Shown here: one piece after another, positions 12,684 to 20,128 of the stretch | How the letters are laid out: each line of letters begins with the position of its first letter | How positions within the stretch are numbered: position 1 is the stretch's first letter | From: Ferrimicrobium acidiphilum DSM 19497 | Lineage (GTDB): Bacteria; Actinomycetota; Acidimicrobiia; Acidimicrobiales; Acidimicrobiaceae | DNA length: 64,000 nt | NCBI RefSeq assembly: GCF_000949255.1 | Contig: NZ_JXUW01000006.1 | Coordinates: 62,001 to 126,000, forward strand | Direction: 5' to 3' | The notes under the pieces: model-generated | Told to the model about the DNA's origin: nothing | The model's input: the letters and a program-made list of their open reading frames with translations, nothing else | Databases searched by the model: none | Position numbers and translations under genes: made by a program

Positions 12684-15134
12684 TCATAAAGCTCCCCGGT
12701 CGTGGATGAGTCTGTTGGGGGCCCTTGTTCGTCTGCGGTTCTGCACTCCAGCGGCGGCCAGCACGAGCCATAACAGAGAAACAAAGCTGAGACCAGCTAC
12801 CCCAATACGAAAGCTCCAAATATCCAACTGAGTCGTATAGTTCAATGACACCGATGAGACCCCGGAGCCCGGCACTCGTACGGCAACCCACAATCCGCCG
12901 TCAACGGAGCGGCAAGGTCTTGCCTGTCCGTTGACGGCGCATGTCATGCCTGGAAGATAGGTATCTCGCAAGATGACTAGCCCGCTGGATTTCGCACTCA
13001 CCCTAATCACCACTGACTCTGTCGTCGCTACCCGGCTGATTCCCCTTGTGTTGTCTGCAAGCTTAACGGAGTGCTTTGGATGCGTTAGGTATGCAGTCTT
13101 TGGCATTATTCCACCAGTGGCCTTTATTGCGCTGATTGATTTTTGCAAGCCTGCCTTATTGCTTGTTACTTCGATAACCCTGTTGGGCCTGGCAACGATC
13201 GGATCAACTCCTCTAAGCAGGTAACTATAGACTGAGGCGGAGTCCTTCTGAATGCTGCTACGTAGATCTGCTTTACCCAGATAGCAGAGCTGGTCTCCGT
13301 TGCTGGCAGTATTTGTAGTCGCTGCGCAAGTGGGAATCGTTTGTCCGCCGAGGGGAGATAGAGGACTCATACTGACAACCTCGTTCACCCCCAGACTTCT
13401 CAAGGCGACAAATAGGTGCTTAGTGAGTTTTGCAAAATAGAGGCTCGGAGCTATTCCATAGGTTCCCGGCTCTTTGTCACTGGTCAGCTGCGGTGGGGCT
13501 ATTGTGTTCATTACTTGGCGATATGGGTTAGGCATAACGGGACCATATACTTGCACTGAATTGGTTAAGGATGGAAGTTGCTGAAATCCAGGGGCAAATA
13601 CTAACTCACTTGATGGATTGATCTTTCCATTAACCACACTGGTGAGGACCGCATTTCCTGATGCAGGAAAGAGGTTGCTTGGTAACAAAATAACTGTCAT
13701 CAGTGCGAACACCACAAACACTGGAGCGTTTGTTTTTAGTGGATGCGAGATTAAAATGGCTGCAATAAACACAACTATGGCTGCTATTGCGAATATCACC
13801 GCCCCATGCGCAGTGTCGATGTGTGGTGCTAATGACCCGGCGCGCAATTGAGTGTCAAAGCGTAAATAGAGGATGATATCGACTCCAACAGCTATAAATA
13901 GGCATATGATCAACTCATACACGCGATATTTACGACCAATCGTGATAACGAACCCGAGCAGTAGACACCATGGCAACCACCAGGCAAACTGCAGAAAGCG
14001 GATCATTAAAATGGGATCGAATGGGAAGATATCGAAGATTTTAAGGATACCAAATGTGTTGGCGTATTCGAGTATCCCAAAGCCGACTAAGAGAGTGCTT
14101 GGAATCACAAACCATAGAGCATCGCGGGAATATCGGAATGCTCCAATAATGGCGAGCAAAACCACAACACCAAGTACTGGAGTTCCCAATGTCCACACAG
14201 TTTGACCAAAATCTTGAGGTTGTGCCGTTAGTGCGGCACCAGCGATCCGCGGTATTGTGAGAGTAGCAAGCCAGAACTTGGGTACGGCTGTTAGATATGC
14301 GGTGGGCTGATTCGACCCCATGCCTTGGTTGATCGCGGTCAGGGTTGGAAGTATTCCTATGCTGCCAATGGCTACCCCAAACGCGCCTCCGATACCAGTT
14401 AGGAGGATTCTAGTCGCGTCCTTGTGGAGTGTGGAGAACTTAACTATCATGCCACAGACGAAGATTATGGTAATTACTAATTCAAGCGGTAGTACCTCTT
14501 GAAATCCGGATAGTGCGAGCATAACTACAGCGGTTACGAGTCCAACCCAATAGAGCAGACGCTTCGGCTTGTTGGGGTCGAGGAGATAACGCAGCGCAAG
14601 CAATACAAAGGGTAGGACCATGACTGGATTGAGCATTTCCATGTTGACGTTTGGGGGTGCAAACCCTACAAGACTAGCCGCGGTTCCGACAGCTAGGCTG
14701 GCGATCATCGATTGGCCAATTGACGACGCCAATAGATACGAGCCAAAGCTTAGGATGATTAGCCGCATCATATTCCACACTGAATAATTGTTAGGAAGGA
14801 GTAGATGCATTAGGATTTCGGGTGGGAACACAGGGACGCTTTGAGTGGCTAACAGTGGTAAGCCATAGGCCTGATAGGGATCGACTATAGGTAGGCGAAA
14901 ATGAGCCCAAGCAGATGTTACTAACTGCTCAAGGGGCATAGTGATTGGGCCGCCTGCAATAGGGTCTCCTACGAAGAGGGGCCCTGATGGAAATGATAAG
15001 TTTGTCTTTAACGCTGCATGACCAGTGAGTACGGGAAAGTAGATAATGCCAACTAGAACAATGAAAAAAATTAGTGATGCCAAGTGGCGCACCCATGGTG
15101 GCCATGATCTGATGGGTGGAAGATAAGTCGTCAT
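12684..15134 (-). CDS. Large polytopic membrane protein, YfhO-like
   Basis: An 816-residue protein with about a dozen hydrophobic segments between residues 15 and 480, beginning with WVRHLASLIFFIVLVGIIYF. A soluble extracytoplasmic part of about 300 residues follows, then one last membrane segment near residue 785. The loop after the first helix contains GDPIAGG, and the end of the soluble part (SGLVILRDTYLPGMTCAVNG, then VRVPGSGVSSVSLNYTT) matches the C-terminal pattern of the YfhO family, GT-C-fold proteins involved in glycosylation of envelope polymers. This fits the glycosyltransferase at the left edge, but the substrate is unknown. It is rich in alanine, isoleucine and serine and lower in GC than its neighbours. 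Confidence 0.75.
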   Translation of the reverse strand: MTTYLPPIRSWPPWVRHLASLIFFIVLVGIIYFPVLTGHAALKTNLSFPSGPLFVGDPIAGGPITMPLEQLVTSAWAHFRLPIVDPYQAYGLPLLATQSVPVFPPEILMHLLLPNNYSVWNMMRLIILSFGSYLLASSIGQSMIASLAVGTAASLVGFAPPNVNMEMLNPVMVLPFVLLALRYLLDPNKPKRLLYWVGLVTAVVMLALSGFQEVLPLELVITIIFVCGMIVKFSTLHKDATRILLTGIGGAFGVAIGSIGILPTLTAINQGMGSNQPTAYLTAVPKFWLATLTIPRIAGAALTAQPQDFGQTVWTLGTPVLGVVVLLAIIGAFRYSRDALWFVIPSTLLVGFGILEYANTFGILKIFDIFPFDPILMIRFLQFAWWLPWCLLLGFVITIGRKYRVYELIICLFIAVGVDIILYLRFDTQLRAGSLAPHIDTAHGAVIFAIAAIVVFIAAILISHPLKTNAPVFVVFALMTVILLPSNLFPASGNAVLTSVVNGKINPSSELVFAPGFQQLPSLTNSVQVYGPVMPNPYRQVMNTIAPPQLTSDKEPGTYGIAPSLYFAKLTKHLFVALRSLGVNEVVSMSPLSPLGGQTIPTCAATTNTASNGDQLCYLGKADLRSSIQKDSASVYSYLLRGVDPIVARPNRVIEVTSNKAGLQKSISAIKATGGIMPKTAYLTHPKHSVKLADNTRGISRVATTESVVIRVSAKSSGLVILRDTYLPGMTCAVNGQARPCRSVDGGLWVAVRVPGSGVSSVSLNYTTQLDIWSFRIGVAGLSFVSLLWLVLAAAGVQNRRRTRAPNRLIHDRGAL

Positions 15135-15358
15135 CTAAATTAGGGTCCTTCCTGACTGGCCAAGAGCTGATGTAGAAGCGTGATTGGAGTTAGGTAATCA
15201 ATTTAGTTGCAACGGCCTCGAACGTGAGACGCGGGCCTTCTTCAACGCTGCTACGAGTGGCGCTGATGGGTTAATGCGGTCGAGGAACGTGAACCTCATG
15301 CATAGTAGTGAAGGATTAGCTCGAATCCGGATCGGTCTCGAGCCGCGCCAATGGAAAT

Positions 15359-16219
15359 TTACCGTATGAATGGTGCATTGACCACGATGCCTCGTTGTTT
15401 TCGTGCGATGGCAACTTGCTGCGACATGGCTTCTTCAATGCGTCTTTGGCTTGGTGGCTCATCTGCTACAACCAGTGGCAACACTGGAGTGTTTGTGGCC
15501 TTAGCCAAGAAGTAAGCCCTTCGCTTGGCTCGTTCGAGGTCGTGCACTTCAATGGTAACGGAAGCTTCCACGGCTATATAGAGGTGCTCGCCTGTCGGCG
15601 TCTCGCCCTCAAGGATGGCGTCGAGCAGATCGAGCTCCTCCTCTTCGTTCTCTTCTAGTTGAGAGGAGAGCTCGTAACGCTCATCGTAGCTGAGCGAACG
15701 CACTGCACTCAGGTCTTTACGTCGAATATATGACCGGGGATTGGCTAATATGTCGCTTTCGAGGTGCCGTCCATCCATTTTGCCTAGCCGATTCTCAACC
15801 CGCTCAAGCCGATTCTCAACCCGCTCAAGCCGATTCTCAACCCGCTCAAGCCGATTCTCAACCCGCTCAAGCCGATTCTCAACCCGATCCAACCGCTCGG
15901 TAAGGGCAGCGATCTGAGCATCAACTCGATCCAACCGCTCGGTAAGGGCAGCGATCTGAGCATCAACTCGATCCAGCCGCTCGGTAAGGGCAGCGATCTG
16001 AGCATCAACTCGATCCAGCCGCTCGGTAAGGGCAGCGAGCAGGTTAGATGTCCGGTCCAGTTTGTCGCCGATCGAAGCTATCTGCCGAGTGTTTTCGCTT
16101 ACAAGCTCGGGCAACGTCTGTAGACGTTCGCCGAGGATCTCCGCTCTGACGGCGTCTTTCCACTCAGGGTTCTCCCTGAGTGCCTTGAGCAGATCGCTTG
16201 TGGTGTTGATGACCGCCAT
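15359..16219 (-). CDS. Heptad-repeat coiled-coil protein with nuclease-fold-like C-terminal domain
   Basis: A 286-residue protein. An N-terminal helix-rich part (DLLKALRENPEWKDAVRAEIL) leads into a long coiled coil, residues about 45-145. The coil is built of 14-residue units (ALTERLDRVDAQIA) and then 7-residue units (ENRLERV), repeated at the DNA level. The C-terminal 130 residues include LYIAVEASVTIEVHDLERAKRRAYFLAKATNTPVLPLVVADEP, which resembles the core strand-helix-strand of PD-(D/E)XK-type domains found in coiled-coil proteins of cyanobacteria and Chloroflexi (DUF3782-like). The usual lysine of the E-x-K motif reads serine here, so nuclease activity is doubtful. Function unknown. Confidence 0.8.
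   Translation of the reverse strand: MAVINTTSDLLKALRENPEWKDAVRAEILGERLQTLPELVSENTRQIASIGDKLDRTSNLLAALTERLDRVDAQIAALTERLDRVDAQIAALTERLDRVDAQIAALTERLDRVENRLERVENRLERVENRLERVENRLERVENRLGKMDGRHLESDILANPRSYIRRKDLSAVRSLSYDERYELSSQLEENEEEELDLLDAILEGETPTGEHLYIAVEASVTIEVHDLERAKRRAYFLAKATNTPVLPLVVADEPPSQRRIEEAMSQQVAIARKQRGIVVNAPFIR
15788..15892. repeat. Tandem 21-bp repeat encoding coiled-coil heptads
   Basis: Five head-to-tail 21-bp units starting at 15788; the first four are identical and the fifth diverges at its 3' end. Each encodes one ENRLERV heptad on the minus strand. A length multiple of three keeps the frame when copies are gained or lost. Confidence 0.95.
15893..16038. repeat. Tandem 42-bp repeat encoding double heptads
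   Basis: Three complete 42-bp units at 15893, 15935 and 15977 differ at only one or two bases; a partial fourth starts at 16019. Each encodes ALTERLDRVDAQIA. They adjoin the 21-bp array. Confidence 0.95.
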
Positions 16220-16885
16220 TGATGCTTATCCTAGTTGAGCTGCCTTGTGCTGGTTGAACGAACAGGGGCGCGAGTCCTGTCCGTAATGTCGAGGTCGAGC
16301 GACTTCATTACTTGTCAGATTGCTGACTCGTAGTAGAACTATGAGTATACCTGAACGTTGACATCCTGTCGAGGGCACGACTTACCTGTTCTTTCGCGCC
16401 GCTCATGCCTATGGTGGGATATCCACTACATTTGGGGTCGGTCGGTCGATAGAACAACGTGATCTGTGGGTGCACGGAAGAAAGCGGCAGGTCTCCAGTA
16501 GTTTGTCAATACTCGAACTGGCCGAGGATCGCAAGGAGAGTTGGCCGAACGAAGGATCTTCCGCAATTCAGCAGCAGGTTTGGCGAGGCTTGGATCGTGT
16601 TTTAGGGCACCTGTTGGAAAGAGCTGGCCATTGCGGACGACCAACCTGGTGCAAGGCCGGAACCAACCAAGGCTATCCGGTGCGAAGTTTGCCTACCAGG
16701 TAGCTCCGCCGTAGATGGGCTCATGTGTTATTTCGTACGCATGGCTGGGTTGAATCCGGTTTCACTCGTTGATGCAGAGACATAGCACCTGTCTCGGCGG
16801 CGAGAGCAAACCCACCAGATTTAGAGGTTGCCTAGCTTGTGGTGGTCATTTAAAAATTGATCGCCACCCTGTGATATGGATGCCG
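16220..16885. other. Intergenic stretch with no supported gene
   Basis: Short frames on both strands (for example 16426-16644 minus) lack ribosome sites and recognisable composition. It must contain the promoter of the coiled-coil gene. Confidence 0.45.
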
Positions 16886-17659
16886 TTAGTCGATTGCTAG
16901 CTTGAGGTGCCCTATCGTCACAGCGCTCCCACCCAAGGAGACGCGATCGCCGTTCAGGTTCATCGATACGAAGCCACCTCTTGGCGATGCTTGCTCAGCA
17001 TATAAGCGATCCTTTTCGAGCCGCTTGCTCCAGTAGGCAGCGAGGGTGCAGTGAGCAGATCCGGTAACAGGATCCTCAAGTACACCGACTCGTGGTCCAA
17101 AGACGCGGCTGACACAGTCGATATCGGGGTGGTCTCCGGGTGCGGTGATGATGACACATCGGGCATCGATAGAAGATAACCCCGTGGGATCAGGGGTGTA
17201 TGACCTGACGGCGTTGGCGTCATCGAACACGACCAGCATGTCAAAGACGCCTCTTCCGGTCCAGACTACTGATGAGGATGCGAATTGAGCAGGAGCATCA
17301 ACCGGCGTTGGCGGGTCGAGTGGAAAGTCCATAGTGATCTCGCCGTCCTTGCCGTTGCTGCACTTAAGTATTCCACTAGCTGTGTGAAATGTGGCTACAC
17401 CCCCTAAAGCGTGCGCCGCTGCCAAGGTCGCGTGTCCACAGAGTGCAACCTCGGTAGTGGGCGTGAACCAGCGCAGGTCGTAGCTACCGTCTGGTCGTGG
17501 CGCTACAAAGGCGGTCTCGGAGAGGTTCATCTCAGCCGCAATCGCCTGCAAGTAGTGGTCATCAGGGAAGCCCTCGCAGAACGCCACCGCCGCCGGATTG
17601 CCGGCGAATGGACGATCTGTAAAGGCATCCACGAGCTGTAGATCGGAGATGAAAGGCAC
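16886..17659 (-). CDS. PhzF-family isomerase-like protein
   Basis: A 257-residue protein with the PhzF/diaminopimelate-epimerase-like two-lobed fold signature: LVDAFTDRPFAGNPAAVAF at the N-terminus, the catalytic glutamate in LSETAFV (Glu48), DLRWFTPTTEVALCGHATLAAAH, and the second-lobe mirror motif LEDPVTGSAHCTLAAYW. Members isomerise small cyclic or amino-acid-derived compounds, and PhzF itself acts in phenazine synthesis. No other phenazine gene is nearby, so this is a generic family member of unknown substrate. It appears monocistronic. Confidence 0.88.
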   Translation of the reverse strand: MPFISDLQLVDAFTDRPFAGNPAAVAFCEGFPDDHYLQAIAAEMNLSETAFVAPRPDGSYDLRWFTPTTEVALCGHATLAAAHALGGVATFHTASGILKCSNGKDGEITMDFPLDPPTPVDAPAQFASSSVVWTGRGVFDMLVVFDDANAVRSYTPDPTGLSSIDARCVIITAPGDHPDIDCVSRVFGPRVGVLEDPVTGSAHCTLAAYWSKRLEKDRLYAEQASPRGGFVSMNLNGDRVSLGGSAVTIGHLKLAID

Positions 17660-18160
17660 GATGAGAGTCTATTGTCTGAAACCAAGCTGGTGACTTGCTC
17701 TAGTTATAGAGCCAGTCGTTTGAGTCGATGCCGTCAGGCGATCACCGTTCACCCAGCTGCTTGGCTGGCTGAATCTGACTTGCGCAGTGTCGCTTGACAG
17801 TCTTCATCTCTGCTTTCTAGATCTGGTGGGAGTTGGAGGTAAGCATTCTGTATTGGCATGGTCTTGCGCTAGTTTCTTCGTTCGTTATTGACAAATACCT
17901 ATGGCGGTCTGACGGGCTATTGATCGATATCGGGTGGCGAACTCTTCGACTGGCATAGATCTAAAGAGGGTGGCTGGGTGTTAGATGCAGCTGATTTGCT
18001 CTCCATTCGAGTATCGCCAGATGATCCCCAGCAAGCTAGCCAGCCCAAGCAAGCTGAACCGTGGGTTGATACCTGTCTGTTCCTAAAGATCTTTGTATAG
18101 TTGCGCACGTAGTGAGATCTATCCACATCCGGTTGATAAGAGATCTTCGCCTCTTATATC
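17660..18160. other. Intergenic stretch upstream of a weak ORF
   Basis: No gene recognised. Its right end contains an inverted repeat, ATAAGAG/CTCTTAT (18136-18157). Confidence 0.4.
18136..18157. promoter_or_regulatory. Short inverted repeat (possible operator or leader hairpin)
   Basis: ATAAGAG (18136-18142) and CTCTTAT (18151-18157) are perfect 7-bp arms around an 8-base loop, directly before the ATG at 18161. It has no T-tract, so it is not a terminator. A role as operator or leader hairpin is only a guess. Confidence 0.3.
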
Positions 18161-18472
18161 ATGCGTAGTTGTACGGAGAACGTGTTCGTGACCGTGGATC
18201 TACGCACAGCACGGGAGTGTCCCCATGTTGGTTTAAGAGTTGCTTGTTCCCTCATGGTTTGCGGCAGCTTGTCTGGCGGCGAATGGGAGGCTCTCTGGTC
18301 TGATCTGGGGCCTGAGTGTATCGAGATCGCTGTAAAGGGTAATCGCACCGTCGTGATCCAATGGCTACAAAGGGCTATCGCGTTTGGACTCGCCACCCTT
18401 GTCTGGTGTCTTTGCCCGGTAATCGGGCGACTGTTGGTTGAACTTGTGAGATATTTCTTCGAGGAATTTTGA
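18161..18472 (+). CDS. Doubtful small ORF with a C-terminal hydrophobic segment
   Basis: A 103-codon frame ending 20 bases before the next gene. The only structure visible is a hydrophobic stretch near the end (IAFGLATLVWCLCPVIGRLLVEL) that could be a membrane helix. The first half is cysteine-rich and unlike any family I know. There is no good ribosome site before the ATG, and a frame of similar length exists on the other strand. It may be a non-coding leader. Confidence 0.25.
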   Translation: MRSCTENVFVTVDLRTARECPHVGLRVACSLMVCGSLSGGEWEALWSDLGPECIEIAVKGNRTVVIQWLQRAIAFGLATLVWCLCPVIGRLLVELVRYFFEEF

Positions 18473-18491
18473 AGGCGAGAGCTATTGCCAT

Positions 18492-19994
18492 GTGAGGTGC
18501 TCTAGAGTGCTACCCATGGCCTTCCGATCCCGTCCACAGACACGTTTTCAAGCAGAGCTCCCGGCTCTAGAACTCGAGGAACTGGCGAGGCGGTACTGTT
18601 GGCTCCGTTATATCGATACGCTAGGAATCTACCGGGGATCGCCGCTTGCCTTACTTGGCCTTGCTCAAGGCTTGCGAGGCTCCTTAGGGTTGGGTGTCGC
18701 ATCTGACCGTGGCGCGCTCGTCGTAGGTGGAGTCTCCCCGCTTGAGCACCTCTATCGTCCTAGACCGGCATCGCTCTCTGATGCGGTGGCTATGGGCCTT
18801 CTGGCCCACGGCCAGGCCGATGCTATCCTTGGGGAGCTCGGCTTCGATGGTGATCTTATCACCCAGGTAGAGCTACTCGGTGAAGCGGTACGATTGGGAT
18901 TGAAGCTGGTAGTGATAGCTGAGGCGGATGATGCTCGGGGGGTTGACGCAGCCAGATCGCTGGGCTGGCGGGTTGAACAACTCGACGGTGGCGACCTCTT
19001 GGAGGGCTGGAATCTTGGGAGAGCTCTTTGGCATGGCCTTCAGGACCAAGCTACCCCGGTGGTGGTTGTGTTTAACGGATTTGCCGATACCTTCGACATC
19101 GACGAACTTGGCTACCTCGCACCACAGACACTTGATCGTTTTGAGCGCGAGGCTATCGCGGCGGCGAGTAGGTTGGCCGATGACCCACGACCGGATCTGG
19201 CTCGAACGGCGGCGAAGCGGCGACTTGCGATGACCATGACCGAGTTCGAGACCGAGTCGGTCTCCGAGCTTGTCACCACCCTCGCCACCACCCTTGGCGC
19301 CGGTTCCATTCTGGTGGCCACTGGAGTCGCCGATCGCCTGAGAGCTTTAGAACATCAGCAACTTGTACGACTCAGCGATCCACGTCCTCTTGCGGAGGCA
19401 CTACTGCGCTGGGGAGGCTTCCCAGTCGTCGTAACTTCGAAGGCCCCGGATCGCGGTACGCAGATGGACGCTGTGATAATGACGTTCGACAGGGATATCC
19501 GTCCAGGACTCACGGGCATCTTCGTGGAGAGCCACGAAGAGCTGACCTACTTCATGGGTCGTCTGATGGGAGATGCCGTCCCACTTACACATGACTATCT
19601 TGTAGTAGGCGACCAGCTCAGCCGGGATGGCTTTGGCCGCGTCGAGAATCCGACTGGACGATGGTTACGCCCGGTCAGTGATCTCGCGGTGATCACCTGG
19701 GGTCGCGGCGTCCAGGTCGCCCTGCGTGCATGTACATTTCTAGAGGAGTCTGCTGGCCATGTCGGCGTTCTAGAGCTTCATCAGCCAGGGCTTGTCGACG
19801 AGAAACTGTTGGCACAGGCGATGACGGCGAGAAGAATCTGTATCCTCTATGACGGGACTCCAGACGTCGGCTATCAGCTGGTGACCTATCTTCAGGAGTA
19901 TTTCTTTTCGCAGCTGAGCGCACCGGTGCTGCTCAGATCAGCCCGCCCTGGACCCGGGCCCATAGCGGTAGTCCTGCGTGGTCTGCTCCCGTAG
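18492..19994 (+). CDS. Degenerate fused E1-like (2-oxoacid dehydrogenase) protein
   Basis: A 500-residue protein starting at GTG (GAAGGCGAG upstream). The C-terminal 130 residues (SDLAVITWGRGVQVALRACTFLEE, VGVLELHQPGLVDEKLLAQAM, RICILYDGTPDVGYQLVTYLQEYFF) match the transketolase C-terminal domain of E1beta subunits. The middle resembles the E1beta pyrimidine-binding domain, and the first 200 residues resemble E1alpha. It is much shorter than a full alpha-beta fusion (about 660). The ThDP/Mg signature GDG...NN of E1alpha is not recognisable: the matching stretch reads GFDGDLITQVELLGEAVRLGLKLVVIAEADD. It may be a regulatory or inactive paralogue of the intact E1 pair at 33.3-35.3 kb, or an enzyme with altered cofactor use. 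Confidence 0.6.
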   Translation: MRCSRVLPMAFRSRPQTRFQAELPALELEELARRYCWLRYIDTLGIYRGSPLALLGLAQGLRGSLGLGVASDRGALVVGGVSPLEHLYRPRPASLSDAVAMGLLAHGQADAILGELGFDGDLITQVELLGEAVRLGLKLVVIAEADDARGVDAARSLGWRVEQLDGGDLLEGWNLGRALWHGLQDQATPVVVVFNGFADTFDIDELGYLAPQTLDRFEREAIAAASRLADDPRPDLARTAAKRRLAMTMTEFETESVSELVTTLATTLGAGSILVATGVADRLRALEHQQLVRLSDPRPLAEALLRWGGFPVVVTSKAPDRGTQMDAVIMTFDRDIRPGLTGIFVESHEELTYFMGRLMGDAVPLTHDYLVVGDQLSRDGFGRVENPTGRWLRPVSDLAVITWGRGVQVALRACTFLEESAGHVGVLELHQPGLVDEKLLAQAMTARRICILYDGTPDVGYQLVTYLQEYFFSQLSAPVLLRSARPGPGPIAVVLRGLLP

Positions 19995-20092
19995 CGAGAC
20001 GCCAACTGTCTCCGATTGCTAGCTACCATTTTTGGCTAGGTTTGAGTCCCTATTTTTAGTCAAATGCTTGCCCATTCTTGTTGTTGAGGCAA

Positions 20093-20106
20093 TGCAAACG
20101 ATTGTA
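20093..20106. promoter_or_regulatory. Predicted LacI-family operator
   Basis: TGCAAACGATTGTA fits the LacI/GalR-family palindrome TGCAANCGNTTGCA with one mismatch. It lies 22 bases before the start of the molybdenum-hydroxylase gene. The LacI-type gene two genes' length downstream is the obvious binding protein. Confidence 0.65.
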
Positions 20107-20128
20107 AGTTACACTAAGAGAGGGGAAC

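Noticed and set aside
15784-16008. Second minus-strand ORF through the 21/42-bp arrays
   Set aside because: It is an out-of-frame shadow kept open by the repeat periodicity; no ribosome site and a sequence of copied MLRSLPLPSGWIEL units.
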